64,000 nucleotides of DNA from contig NZ_QJRJ01000069.1 of the NCBI RefSeq assembly GCF_003254625.1, positions 1 to 64,000 on the forward strand, in the 5' to 3' direction. Origin of the DNA: Flavobacterium ginsenosidimutans. Its GTDB lineage: Bacteria; Bacteroidota; Bacteroidia; Flavobacteriales; Flavobacteriaceae. Shown here piece by piece: positions 53,074 to 62,801 of this stretch (position 1 is its first letter; every line of letters begins with the position of its first letter). Made by a program: the position numbers and the translations under genes. The notes below the pieces were generated by a model. That model worked only from the letters and a program-made list of their open reading frames with translations, searched no databases and had not been told where the DNA came from.

Positions 53074-54057
53074 ATGAGTACAAAAGTACCTCAGAATACA
53101 GAAGATCAAGAGATTGATTTGGCTCAGATTTCAAAAAAAATCGGCAATTTTTTTGACCGAGTTAGTACTTCTATTTTTAAAAGTATTCAATTTTTTGTGA
53201 AGAATTGGGTTACTGTCCTTATTTTAATTGTTGTAGGTTTTGGGACAGGATTTTTATTAGAAAGCTATAAAAAAAGCTATCAGCATCAAATTATTGTGGC
53301 ACCAAATTTTGGTAGTACAGATTATCTGTATTCTAAAATCGAGTTAATTGATGCTAAGATTAAGGAAGGAGATACTTTATTTTTAAAAAATATCGTAGGA
53401 ATCCAAAATCCTGATAACTTGAAAAAGATCGAAATTGAACCAATTGCAGATGTGTACAATTTTATCAACAATAAACCAGAAAATTTTGAATTGATAAAAT
53501 TAATGGCCGAAGATGGGGACATTAAAAAAGTGCTTCAAGAAAATATAACAAGTAAAAATTATACCTATCAGACTATCGTTTTAACCACAAAAAACAAAAC
53601 ATCTGAAGAAAAGCTGGTTAAACCATTTTTGAAATATTTTAATGCATCTGATTATTACAGTAAAATCCAAAAAGAGTCGTATGAAAATATTCAGCTAAAA
53701 ATGAGAAAAAATGATACGATTATTAAACAAATTGATGGTCTTTTAGATAACTTTTCGAAATCAACAAATAGCGGTGCTAAAAATGATAAATTGGTGTATT
53801 ACAATGAAAATACCCAATTAAATGATATTATTAAAACAAAAGAAACATTAATTAATGAGCAGGCAATCCATAAAATAGAATTGATTGCTTATGACAAAAT
53901 AATTAAAGAGAGCAGTATTACAACTAATATAGAGTATGAAAAAATTACAGAGAAGTATTTGAAATTTATCTTGCCAGTTTTATTTGTTTTACTTTTTATA
54001 TTCTATAGGTCTTTTATTAAATTTTATAGAAGGCAAAAGGATTTTCAAGGAGCTTAA
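53074..54057 (+). CDS. Polysaccharide chain-length determinant (Wzz-like)
   Basis: 327 residues with two terminal spans (SIQFFVKNWVTVLILIVVGF at about 40-65, and KFILPVLFVLLFIFYRSFIK near 300) around a periplasmic helical region with a coiled coil (KMRKNDTIIKQIDGLLDN). No kinase domain. Wzz/PCP proteins set polymer length in Wzx/Wzy systems. It opens the polysaccharide locus. Confidence 0.75.
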   Translation: MSTKVPQNTEDQEIDLAQISKKIGNFFDRVSTSIFKSIQFFVKNWVTVLILIVVGFGTGFLLESYKKSYQHQIIVAPNFGSTDYLYSKIELIDAKIKEGDTLFLKNIVGIQNPDNLKKIEIEPIADVYNFINNKPENFELIKLMAEDGDIKKVLQENITSKNYTYQTIVLTTKNKTSEEKLVKPFLKYFNASDYYSKIQKESYENIQLKMRKNDTIIKQIDGLLDNFSKSTNSGAKNDKLVYYNENTQLNDIIKTKETLINEQAIHKIELIAYDKIIKESSITTNIEYEKITEKYLKFILPVLFVLLFIFYRSFIKFYRRQKDFQGA

Positions 54058-54121
54058 AATTTTGAGGTTTGGGTTTTTTAAAAAATACCACGACCGTATA
54101 ATATTCAATAGTAAAAAGGCA

Positions 54122-54129
54122 TATTTTTG
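54122..54129 (+). promoter_or_regulatory. -7 element of the lipoprotein gene
   Basis: TATTTTTG, full match, 15 bases upstream of ATG 54145. Confidence 0.5.
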
Positions 54130-54144
54130 CGCAAAAAACTTTAA

Positions 54145-54654
54145 ATGAAGATAAAATTTATAATTTCAGTTTTAATTTGTGGACTTCTTTTTAGTTCATG
54201 TAAAGAAGAAAAAGTAGTAAAAGAAAAGAAAAATTTTTCGGTTATTATTGAAGGTGTTTTTGAAAAGAATGACAAACTTCAAGTCTTTTATTTAATATCG
54301 GGCGATGTATGGAAAGATGATAATTCTGTTTCGATTCCGGTATATGCTTCTAAAGAAATGCAGAAGATTGTGGTAGATTTTCCTGAGAAAGTTGTTCCAG
54401 AAAACATAAGAGTTGATTTAGGTTTTAATCCAACGCAAACTAATGTTACAATAAAAAACATTTCAGTAAAATACAAGTTAAAGATTATCAATGGGGATTT
54501 AGAGAAATATACTAAATATTTTTATCCTAATGAATTTGTCACTTGGGATCCTAGCTATTTTGGATATAAACTGAATGTTATTAATGATAAGTATGATCCT
54601 TTTTTAATGGGTAATGATGAACTAGCCATTCAATTAGTAAAAATTACACAATAA
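54145..54654 (+). CDS. Lipoprotein of unknown function
   Basis: 169 residues. The lipobox is LLFSSC with Cys at residue 19. The mature part is beta-rich (VSIPVYASKEMQKIVVDFPE, VTIKNISVKYKLKIINGDL), with no motif I can name. It lies between the chain-length and flippase genes, separated from the latter by a terminator, so an envelope role in polysaccharide assembly is possible but unproven. Confidence 0.55.
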   Translation: MKIKFIISVLICGLLFSSCKEEKVVKEKKNFSVIIEGVFEKNDKLQVFYLISGDVWKDDNSVSIPVYASKEMQKIVVDFPEKVVPENIRVDLGFNPTQTNVTIKNISVKYKLKIINGDLEKYTKYFYPNEFVTWDPSYFGYKLNVINDKYDPFLMGNDELAIQLVKITQ

Positions 54655-54660
54655 ATAAAG

Positions 54661-54692
54661 AAACTACTTCAAATTGAGAAGTAGTTTTTTTG
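54661..54692 (+). terminator. Terminator after the lipoprotein gene
   Basis: Perfect 10-bp stem AAACTACTTC/GAAGTAGTTT followed by a T-run. It lies just before the flippase start. Confidence 0.75.
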
Positions 54693-54716
54693 TTTTTGGA
54701 TACACTTCCTAAGCTA

Positions 54717-55958
54717 ATGAATTTGAAAAAAATTGAATTTAAAGAGATCCAAAATTATATAATATTTGGATCAGGTCAGTTTGTTAATTTATTAGCTCCT
54801 TTACTTGTTGCTCCTTATGTAATATCTGTTTGTGGAATTGAACAATGGGGAAAAATAGGTGCGGCAACCTCTATTTTTATAATTCTGGAAATATTTATAG
54901 ATTTCGGCTCTAAACTTTTAGGAGTTAAAGAAATAAGTTCAAATCTAGAAAACAAAAATCGAATCTCACAGTATCTTAATGTTACCTATGCGTTTCGTTT
55001 TATTGCGCTACTGTTTATTATAACTTGTCTTATTTTCATTTTAGTTTTTATTCCTAATTTAGATATCAATTTATACCTTTTTGGATCATTTCTGTTGATG
55101 TCACAATTTTTTAATCCGATTTGGTTTTATATTGGAATTGAAAATTTTAAACAAATTAATAGACTAATAATAGTTTCTAAAGCAATTTATATCCTTTTGG
55201 TTTATTTATTTGTTAAGCAAAAATCAGATTATGTATATGTGATTTTTTTCTTAGGAATAGGTAACACGCTAGTTTACTCCTATTATTACTTTCAGATATT
55301 TAAAGAATATAAAATGTCCCTATTATCAATTTCTAAAAAGACATTGATTGATAGTGTAAAAAGAGAATATCCTATCGTAGTTTCAAATTTATCAATAGCA
55401 GTTTACACAAATTTTCCTATTCTGATTATAAAATATATTTTGGGAGATTTTTACGCTGGAATTTATAAAATAGGCGATATGTTTTTAAGCGTATTAAGAA
55501 GTTATTTGACCGTATTTTTTAATGTGAGTTTTCCAAAATTTTGCAGCATTTACTTTAATAACAAAAAAGAAGCAGTCTCTTATTTAAAAAAAATGAACGG
55601 TGCTAATATCTTATTTTTAACTTTTGTGGTTATAGTTCTATATTTAGTTTCATTATTTTTTATAGATGAGTTTAATCTTGAGAAAAAATTAATGACTTCT
55701 CTTTTATTCTGTACACCTATTTTATTTGTCTCTTTGATAGTTGCGTTAAATATTCCATTTTATCAGATGTTGATATTAAAGAATAAACAAAGAAAAATTG
55801 CTCAGATATCATTTTTAGGAGCTCTCGTAATGTTTTTTGGATGTTATTTTTTGACAGAAAATTTTAGTCTTCAAGGAAGTATAATTTCTTTATATATAGT
55901 CGAAATATTTATAACAGTATCGATTATAATATCAAGTTTAGCACTTTTCAAAGAATGA
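54717..55958 (+). CDS. Oligosaccharide-unit flippase (Wzx/MATE-like)
   Basis: 413 residues from the ATG at 54717; the in-frame TTG at 54690 lies inside the terminator. At least 10 spans with the polysaccharide transporter pattern: YIIFGSGQFVNLLAPLLVAP at the start and FYAGIYKIGDMFLSVLRSYL in the middle. It would move lipid-linked repeat units across the inner membrane. The next gene starts inside its stop (ATGA). Confidence 0.85.
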   Translation: MNLKKIEFKEIQNYIIFGSGQFVNLLAPLLVAPYVISVCGIEQWGKIGAATSIFIILEIFIDFGSKLLGVKEISSNLENKNRISQYLNVTYAFRFIALLFIITCLIFILVFIPNLDINLYLFGSFLLMSQFFNPIWFYIGIENFKQINRLIIVSKAIYILLVYLFVKQKSDYVYVIFFLGIGNTLVYSYYYFQIFKEYKMSLLSISKKTLIDSVKREYPIVVSNLSIAVYTNFPILIIKYILGDFYAGIYKIGDMFLSVLRSYLTVFFNVSFPKFCSIYFNNKKEAVSYLKKMNGANILFLTFVVIVLYLVSLFFIDEFNLEKKLMTSLLFCTPILFVSLIVALNIPFYQMLILKNKQRKIAQISFLGALVMFFGCYFLTENFSLQGSIISLYIVEIFITVSIIISSLALFKE

Positions 55959-56944
55959 CTATAAAAACGAATTTAACAAATGATTTTAGTACTAAAGATT
56001 TGAATCCTAAGGTATATATCGTTATTCTAAATTATAGAAGAACTCCAGATACTATAGAATGTATAGAGAGTCTTTTAGAAATAAATTATTCTAATTATCA
56101 AGTTTTGGTAATTGATAATAGTGAAATCGAATCTCCATTTCAAAATTTGTTAGATTGGGCTTCTTTAAAAAAAATTGAATTTGATCAAACAGACGAAAAA
56201 AGACTAAATCTTATTGAAAATCAAAAACAAATTGTTTTCATAAAATCAGAAAAAAACAAAGGATTTGCATCAGGAAATAATATTGGTTTAAGAGCTATTT
56301 TGGATGCTCAAAAAGGTGATTCTTATATATGGCTGTTAAATAATGATACAATAGTTGATAAAGATTCTCTAAAAGAACAGATTCTTTATCTGATGCAGAA
56401 TCAGCATTCAAAAATAGGTATATTAGGCAGTAAATTAATATACTATTTTAAGCGAGATAGTTTGCAAGCAGTTGGTGGTAGATTTAATAAAAAATTCTTT
56501 ATTTCAGAACATATAGGAGAAGGAGAGTCTACAATAAAATCCAAATCAAAATTTGAAAAAATTGATTATGTAATTGGCGCTTCAATGTTTGTAACATATA
56601 AATTTTTGAAAGAAGTAGGAACTTTAAACGAAGACTTTTTTTTGTATTATGAAGAATTAGATTGGGCGTATCGTGCACAAGAAAAAGGCTGGTTTTTAGA
56701 TTGGTGTCCAGATTCTCTAGTGTTTCATAAAGAAGGAGCTAGTATTGGTTCATCGTATGATTCTAAGAAAAAAAGTTTTTTCTCAGAAGTACAAATATTT
56801 AAGAGCAGAAAGATTTTTGTAAAAAAATATTATAGACTGAAATTAAGATTTTATATCTCCAGTTTATTATTGATATTGAATAGAGTTAGAAAAGGAAAAT
56901 TTAAACTTGGTGTAGAATTGCTAAAGATTACATTTAACAAATGA
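55955..56944 (+). CDS. Family 2 glycosyltransferase (rhamnosyltransferase-like)
   Basis: 329 residues. KVYIVILNYRRTPDTIECIE, VLVIDNSEIES and NKGFASGNNIGLRAILDAQK form the GT-A start; the nucleotide-sugar aspartates are in IWLLNNDTIVD. YYEELDWAYRAQEKGWFLDW is the acceptor-side motif of WbbL-type enzymes. A membrane-associated C-terminus is likely. Overlaps the flippase gene by 4 bases and the polymerase gene by 4. Confidence 0.85.
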   Translation: MTIKTNLTNDFSTKDLNPKVYIVILNYRRTPDTIECIESLLEINYSNYQVLVIDNSEIESPFQNLLDWASLKKIEFDQTDEKRLNLIENQKQIVFIKSEKNKGFASGNNIGLRAILDAQKGDSYIWLLNNDTIVDKDSLKEQILYLMQNQHSKIGILGSKLIYYFKRDSLQAVGGRFNKKFFISEHIGEGESTIKSKSKFEKIDYVIGASMFVTYKFLKEVGTLNEDFFLYYEELDWAYRAQEKGWFLDWCPDSLVFHKEGASIGSSYDSKKKSFFSEVQIFKSRKIFVKKYYRLKLRFYISSLLLILNRVRKGKFKLGVELLKITFNK

Positions 56945-58266
56945 AAATAAAGGTAAAAACATTATTATTTTTTATTGTGCTTTTATTGGCTTTGTATCAG
57001 GACTTTCCGTTGGTGAATTTCTTTGGAGAAATAGCGCGTTCGCCAATTATATTTCTAACAATTCCAATGTTAGCTTATATATTAATGCACCAAAAACTAA
57101 TGCTTTCAAAATATACGAGATACTTCATTTATTATATACTTTATGTATTAATAATATCCTTAATATTTATTCCGATTGTATATTATAACAATGGCTCATT
57201 GCTAGCATTAGGAGAAAATATTATTGTCAAAATGATAAAATTGTTTGTATATCCGCTATGTATATTGGTTTTTTATCAGTTTGTTTATTTGTTATTTAGC
57301 CAAGGAAAAAACAGTTTTGATTACTTTTTTAATGCTCTTTTTTGTCTTCAAATAATAATAGCTGTTTATTTATTTTTTGAAGTTATTTTTTTGAAAAGAG
57401 AAACCATTTTAGCGTCTTTTTTACATTCAGATAATTTAAAATATTATAGAGTACGATTATTTACGTATGAAGAAAGCTGGATAGGAACAGTACTTACATT
57501 TTTTATTTTTATTCCAATTTTCCTAGTAAACTATTTAGAGAAATCGAAAAAACTAAAACAAAGAGTATATTTTATTTCAGCCTTTATATTTCTTTATTAT
57601 ACCCTTTTTAGCGAATCAAAAGGATACTTGTTATTGATAATTATTTCGGTTTTGCCAATGACAATAAAGTATATGTACAATCATAATAAACTGAAAAAAG
57701 CTTTTCTCATTGGCTCACCAATTTTAGTTTTACTGATCATTTTTGTATTGGTGATTTTACAAAAAAACATAGATGAACAATTTCATTCGAGTATTACCTT
57801 TGGAACAAGACTGACATCCTATCTTTCTTCAATCAAGATTTTTGTAATCCATCCTTTTGGAGTTGGTTGGAGTGGTTTTATTTATTATTTTCCGGAATCA
57901 ATAAGAGATATAATAAATACTTCTTGGGTTAGCACATTGAATTTGCAAGAAATAAAAAGCTATTTAACAACTACAAAAGCATTGTCAACAAAGACCGAAT
58001 TTTTTGATAATTTAATGTATGGAGGTATCGGTTTTTTAATTTTCTTTTACCAGTTTTTTATAAAGAGGTATTTCTTTTTTTCTAAATTCAGCAATCCAAA
58101 TTTCTTTTTTGTAAAAGTTCCTCTTCTGTTTTGCATTTTAGCAGGAGTAATTTATATCACATTTTACATAAAATATGAAGTTTGGTTTTTGATGGCTTTT
58201 CTAGATGTATTACAAAGTCAGCTAAATAATAAAAAATTGAAAGATGAAGGTGATTATTATAGCTAG
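56941..58266 (+). CDS. Wzy-like polysaccharide polymerase
   Basis: 441 residues with 10 or more spans and a large loop with the conserved-looking HPFGVGWSGFIYYFPESIRD. The layout fits an O-unit polymerase (Wzy family members show little sequence identity). It overlaps the next gene by 23 bases. Role inferred from topology and from the flippase and chain-length neighbours. Confidence 0.65.
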   Translation: MKIKVKTLLFFIVLLLALYQDFPLVNFFGEIARSPIIFLTIPMLAYILMHQKLMLSKYTRYFIYYILYVLIISLIFIPIVYYNNGSLLALGENIIVKMIKLFVYPLCILVFYQFVYLLFSQGKNSFDYFFNALFCLQIIIAVYLFFEVIFLKRETILASFLHSDNLKYYRVRLFTYEESWIGTVLTFFIFIPIFLVNYLEKSKKLKQRVYFISAFIFLYYTLFSESKGYLLLIIISVLPMTIKYMYNHNKLKKAFLIGSPILVLLIIFVLVILQKNIDEQFHSSITFGTRLTSYLSSIKIFVIHPFGVGWSGFIYYFPESIRDIINTSWVSTLNLQEIKSYLTTTKALSTKTEFFDNLMYGGIGFLIFFYQFFIKRYFFFSKFSNPNFFFVKVPLLFCILAGVIYITFYIKYEVWFLMAFLDVLQSQLNNKKLKDEGDYYS

Positions 58267-59377
58267 TTTTTTTCCTTATCCAGCCCATTTTGGTGGCGCT
58301 TTTGATGTTTTGGAGCGTATAAAAGGAATAAAATCATTAGGACATGACATTGATCTAATATGTACATGTAAAGAATCTCCGCTGAAAGAAGATATTGAGT
58401 ACATGAAACAATTTGTAAATGAAATTATAATTGTGCCTCGAAAAAACAAGATATCAAATTTGTTACTAAAAAAACCGCTTCAGGTTGTTTCTAGAAAATC
58501 GCTTAAAGCAATACCTTTAAAAGGTATTTACGATTTTGCAATTTTAGAATCGGAGTCTGTTGGAATGATTTTAGAAAACGGAAGTTTCAAAGCAAATCAT
58601 ATCATTGTTAGGGTGCATAATAACGAATCAAATTATTTTTATCAACTGGCCAAAAGCTCAAAAAAATACATTGATAAAGTTTATTATTATTTTGAAGCAT
58701 TTAAGTTTAAATCATATTCAGAAGCAGTTTTTAAAAGAGCAGATAAGCTTTGGTTTATTTCTAACAAAGAAATTAATGCTAATCCAATATTAAAAAACAA
58801 ATCTATACACTTGCCTACAGCTATTAATGACGGTTTTGTAGAGCAAGAATTATCTAATAAAAATGTTCTTTTTATAGGAGCTTTATTCATGCCGAATAAT
58901 TTAGAAGCAATAATTTGGTATTTACAGAATGTGCACATTTTATTGGGCAACGAAAAAAATTATAAACTGATAGTTGCTGGAAGTACGGGAGATTTTGAGC
59001 CTAAGAGATACCTAGATATTTTTAAGAATTATTCAAATGTTGAGGTTCGATTAAATCAGGAAGATTTGGCGGATTGCTATTCAGAGTCAACAATTTTTAT
59101 TAATCCTATGCTGCATGGAGCAGGAGTAAAGTTAAAATCAATAAATGCTATTCGAAATGGCCTGCTTCTAATTTCTTCTGATGTTGGAGCTGAAGGAACT
59201 GGTTTGATTGAAAATGAAATGTATTTAAAAGCCAATTCTCCACAAGATTTTTTAAATGCAATTTTGAAAGCCTTTGACATGAAAATTGAGGAAAAACAAA
59301 CAATGATAAAGAAAGCACAAGAATTTTTAAATACTAATAACTACTTGTCTATTCTAAAAAAGGAATTGAAAAAATGA
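58244..59377 (+). CDS. Family 4 glycosyltransferase
   Basis: 377 residues. The N-terminal Rossmann half starts KVIIIASFFPYPAHFGGAFD. The GT-B C-terminal half contains NVLFIGALFMPNNLEAIIWY, YKLIVAGSTGDFEPKRYLDI and NPMLHGAGVKLKSINAIRNG, with LIENEMYLKANSPQDFLNAI at the end. Substrate sugar unknown. Overlaps the polymerase gene by 23 bases and the next by 4. Confidence 0.85.
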   Translation: MKVIIIASFFPYPAHFGGAFDVLERIKGIKSLGHDIDLICTCKESPLKEDIEYMKQFVNEIIIVPRKNKISNLLLKKPLQVVSRKSLKAIPLKGIYDFAILESESVGMILENGSFKANHIIVRVHNNESNYFYQLAKSSKKYIDKVYYYFEAFKFKSYSEAVFKRADKLWFISNKEINANPILKNKSIHLPTAINDGFVEQELSNKNVLFIGALFMPNNLEAIIWYLQNVHILLGNEKNYKLIVAGSTGDFEPKRYLDIFKNYSNVEVRLNQEDLADCYSESTIFINPMLHGAGVKLKSINAIRNGLLLISSDVGAEGTGLIENEMYLKANSPQDFLNAILKAFDMKIEEKQTMIKKAQEFLNTNNYLSILKKELKK

Positions 59378-60618
59378 AAAAGAATAAGATAGATTTTTAT
59401 AACTATGCCACTATATTTTTGGCTTCTTTTCCTGTTCTTGGATTAAAGAAAAGTGTGCTTGCTATTATTTTATGGAGTATTCTTTCTTTGATAATTATGA
59501 TTTCTGAGAGAAGTTATAAATTTCTTCAAAAAAGAGACAAAATTAATATATTGGTTCTTACGAGTTATTACCTGGTTTTTCTACTTAGTTTTTTCTTTAT
59601 TGAAGATAAAAAGCTTGCGACTAGGTTTTTAGAAAAAAACATATCTTTTTTGATTTTTCCTTTATTTATGATTATCAATAGGAAATTTTTCTATGAAAGC
59701 ACTTTAAAAAAATCAATAAACGTTTTTATAATTTCAAACATCATTTTGGCTTTATATATCTGGATTATAATTTTATCTAAAGGATATAATGAAGTAATGG
59801 AATCAGATACTTATTATAATCCAATTATAAGAAACTTTTTCAGTGATATTTCTAAAATTCATTTGCCTTATTTAGGAATGCTATTTGTTTTCTCAAGCTT
59901 GATGATTTTAAATGATATTTTTAATAATCAGATCAAGTTAAACTATATTACTATATGCAGATGTTTAGGAATCAGTATATTGATTTTTTCTGTTATTACT
60001 TTCGCAGCAAGACTTTCTCTTGTGTTATTTATTGTCGTTTCACTTTTTTTGGTTTTCAAAAAGACATCAAAAGTTTGGATTAAAATAGGATTTTTAGCAA
60101 TTATAATATCATCTGTTTTGTTAGTATTTACGATTCCTTCTTCAAAAAAAAGAATAGATGAAATTCGTAATACAAAACTTGTACTGCCTAATAAAGATCA
60201 AAAATCAGAAGAAGTTAATTTTAGATATGGTATTTATCATTGCGTTAATTTGATTTTGAAAGAGAATTGGATATTAGGTGTTGGACCAGGAAATGTCCAA
60301 AAAAGATTAAACGATTGTTACTCAGGTTATACTTATAAAAACTATGACGATTATTCCAGCAAGGATTACAATTCGCACAATCAGTATCTAGATATTTGGC
60401 TTAAATATGGTATATTTGGCTTGGCTCTTTTTTTTGTTTTTTTACTTTGGGGAATCAAAAACATGAGTCTGTCTTATTGTATTTTTCTATTCTTGATTAT
60501 GATGGCAATGGTAACTGAGAATATATTTGACCGACAAATTGGTGTTGTATTTTTTACTTTTTATAACACACTTTTTTTTATTAACAGAATAGACTATTTT
60601 GAAAAAAGCACTAGTTAG
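59374..60618 (+). CDS. O-antigen ligase / polymerase family membrane protein
   Basis: 414 residues with 10 or so spans. The signature loop is LKENWILGVGPGNVQKRLND with YNSHNQYLDIWLKYGIFGLA, the Wzy_C/WaaL pattern with the conserved His. It could transfer polymer to lipid core or a surface carrier, or be a second polymerase. Overlaps the next gene by 20 bases. Confidence 0.75.
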   Translation: MKKNKIDFYNYATIFLASFPVLGLKKSVLAIILWSILSLIIMISERSYKFLQKRDKINILVLTSYYLVFLLSFFFIEDKKLATRFLEKNISFLIFPLFMIINRKFFYESTLKKSINVFIISNIILALYIWIIILSKGYNEVMESDTYYNPIIRNFFSDISKIHLPYLGMLFVFSSLMILNDIFNNQIKLNYITICRCLGISILIFSVITFAARLSLVLFIVVSLFLVFKKTSKVWIKIGFLAIIISSVLLVFTIPSSKKRIDEIRNTKLVLPNKDQKSEEVNFRYGIYHCVNLILKENWILGVGPGNVQKRLNDCYSGYTYKNYDDYSSKDYNSHNQYLDIWLKYGIFGLALFFVFLLWGIKNMSLSYCIFLFLIMMAMVTENIFDRQIGVVFFTFYNTLFFINRIDYFEKSTS

Positions 60619-61723
60619 CGATTGGTATTATGTAAATGGAGGAGCTGAAAAAGTCATTCATTCTATAAACGCAATTTGGAATGATTTCGACCATTTTGCG
60701 CTTATTGATTTTTTGAATGATGAGGATCGTAAGTTTATTCTAAATGGTAAAAAAGCAAAAACTAGTTTTATTCAAAAACTACCAACTGTAAAAAAAAATC
60801 ATCGCAAATTTTTGCAATTATTTCCAATTGCTATAGAACAATTTGATTTAAGCGATTATGATTTAATAATCAGTTCATCATCAGCAGTTGCAAAAGGAAT
60901 TAAGGTTGAAAAAAAACAGTTACATATTTGTTATTGTCATTCTCCAATGCGTTATGCTTGGGATTTAAGAGAACAGTATTTAAAAGATGCTGGATTATCT
61001 AAAGGTTTAAAGGGACTTTACGCAAAATCGGTTTTGGATAAAATCCAGAAATGGGATCTTTCCAACTCTGAAAACGTTGATTATTTTATTGCTAATTCTA
61101 AACATATTGCGCAACGAATTAAAAAAACATACGATAAAGATTCGGTTGTAATTTACCCGCCAGTCGATGTTGATTTTTTTACTTTAGAAGAAGAAAAAGA
61201 AGAATATTATTTGACGGCTTCTCGATTAGTTCCATACAAAAAAACGCAATTAATTATAGAAGCTTTTAATGAAATGCCTCATCTAAAATTGATTGTCGCA
61301 GGTGAAGGGCCAGAACTAGAAAAATTGCAAAAAATTGCTAAAAGTAATATTGAATTCGTTGGCTTTGTGGAAAATAAAAAACTTCGAACCCTAATGCAGA
61401 AAGCAAAAGCGTTTGTTTTTGCTGCCGAAGAAGATTTTGGTATAATTCCTGTCGAAGCACAAGCTTGCGGAACTCCCGTTATTGCATTAAAAAAAGGTGG
61501 AACTCTTGAAACCGTTATCGAAAATCAAACAGGCATTTTCTTTGAAGAACAATCTTCTAAAAAAATAAAAGAAGCAGTAATTGAATTTGGAACGAAAAAA
61601 TTTGATCCAAAAATAATCCGACAGCATGCTCTTATATTCTCTAAAGAACGATTTGAAAAAGAGATAAAAGAGTTTGTCGAAAGAAAATTTAAAGAACATC
61701 AACAATCAATGAAAGAAAGATAA
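60599..61723 (+). CDS. Family 4 glycosyltransferase
   Basis: 374 residues starting at a TTG (60599), with the family-typical N-terminus MKKALVSDWYYVNGGAEKVI. GT-B signatures: CYCHSPMRYAWDLREQYLKD, YYLTASRLVPYKKTQLIIEA and KAFVFAAEEDFGIIPVEAQA (the E-x7-E nucleotide-sugar site). Substrate unknown. No ATG in frame gives a better N-terminus, so TTG initiation is likely. Confidence 0.88.
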   Translation: MKKALVSDWYYVNGGAEKVIHSINAIWNDFDHFALIDFLNDEDRKFILNGKKAKTSFIQKLPTVKKNHRKFLQLFPIAIEQFDLSDYDLIISSSSAVAKGIKVEKKQLHICYCHSPMRYAWDLREQYLKDAGLSKGLKGLYAKSVLDKIQKWDLSNSENVDYFIANSKHIAQRIKKTYDKDSVVIYPPVDVDFFTLEEEKEEYYLTASRLVPYKKTQLIIEAFNEMPHLKLIVAGEGPELEKLQKIAKSNIEFVGFVENKKLRTLMQKAKAFVFAAEEDFGIIPVEAQACGTPVIALKKGGTLETVIENQTGIFFEEQSSKKIKEAVIEFGTKKFDPKIIRQHALIFSKERFEKEIKEFVERKFKEHQQSMKER

Positions 61724-61760
61724 ATTGAGAATATAACTGAAAAATATTTTTCAAATCAAC

Positions 61761-61768
61761 TACATTTG
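61761..61768 (+). promoter_or_regulatory. -7 element of the SDR gene
   Basis: TACATTTG, full match, 19 bases upstream of ATG 61788, so the last two genes of the locus may have their own promoter. Confidence 0.5.
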
Positions 61769-61787
61769 CGTTGGCTAAACAATTAAC

Positions 61788-62771
61788 ATGAAAAGAATAC
61801 TTATTACTGGAGCGGCAGGTTTTTTAGGATCGCATTTATGTGACAGATTTATAAAAGAAGGTTATTTTGTAATTGGAATGGATAATCTAATCACAGGAGA
61901 TCTTAAAAATATTGAGCATTTATTCAAACTGGAAAACTTTGAGTTTTATCACCATGATATTACCAAGTTTGTTCACGTTCCCGGTGATTTAGATTATATA
62001 TTGCATTTTGCATCACCAGCAAGTCCAATCGATTATTTAAAAATTCCAATTCAGACTTTAAAAGTAGGATCTTTAGGAACGCATAATTTATTGGGATTAG
62101 CTCGAGTTAAAAAAGCTAGAATTTTGATTGCTTCGACTTCAGAAGTTTATGGAGATCCATTAGTTCATCCTCAGACTGAAGAATATTACGGAAACGTAAA
62201 TACAATTGGTCCGCGTGGAGTTTATGATGAAGCAAAACGTTTTCAGGAATCTATCACAATGGCGTACCATACTTTTCACGGAGTAGAAACTAGAATTGTT
62301 CGTATTTTTAATACTTATGGTCCAAGAATGCGATTAAACGACGGACGTGTAATTCCAGCATTTATTGGTCAGGCATTACGTGGAGAAGATCTAACAATTT
62401 TTGGAGACGGAATGCAAACGCGTTCTTTCTGTTATGTTGACGACCAAGTTGAAGGTATTTTCAGATTACTGCATTCTGATTATGTGTATCCGGTTAACAT
62501 TGGAAATCCAGACGAAATCACGATCAAAGATTTTGCAGAAGAAATTATAAAATTGACAGGAACAAACCAGAAAGTGGTTTATCATCCTTTGCCAATAAAC
62601 GATCCTTTGCAGCGTCAGCCTGATACAACAAAAGCAAAAGAATTGTTAGGTTGGGAAGCAAAAGTGAGCCGTGCAGAAGGAATGAAAATTACTTATGATT
62701 ATTTCAGATCGTTGTCTCCAGAGGAACTTTCGAAAGAAGAACACAAAGACTTTTCAAGCTATATTAAATAA
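61788..62771 (+). CDS. UDP-glucuronate decarboxylase (UDP-xylose synthase, SDR family)
   Basis: 327 residues. [19 protein letters not shown] is the Rossmann motif at residues 4-22. [20 protein letters not shown] and [20 protein letters not shown], with the YxxxK catalytic pair, are the Uxs signatures. [20 protein letters not shown] follows. It forms UDP-xylose (or UDP-4-keto-pentose) from UDP-glucuronate for polysaccharide building. Confidence 0.88.
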   Translation: MKRILITGAAGFLGSHLCDRFIKEGYFVIGMDNLITGDLKNIEHLFKLENFEFYHHDITKFVHVPGDLDYILHFASPASPIDYLKIPIQTLKVGSLGTHNLLGLARVKKARILIASTSEVYGDPLVHPQTEEYYGNVNTIGPRGVYDEAKRFQESITMAYHTFHGVETRIVRIFNTYGPRMRLNDGRVIPAFIGQALRGEDLTIFGDGMQTRSFCYVDDQVEGIFRLLHSDYVYPVNIGNPDEITIKDFAEEIIKLTGTNQKVVYHPLPINDPLQRQPDTTKAKELLGWEAKVSRAEGMKITYDYFRSLSPEELSKEEHKDFSSYIK

Positions 62772-62801
62772 AAATTCCACTTTTTAAGAAAACAAATTCT
62801 A

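Noticed and set aside
54690..54716. TTG start for the flippase gene
   Set aside because: It lies inside the terminator of the previous gene; ATG at 54717 fits the first membrane span.
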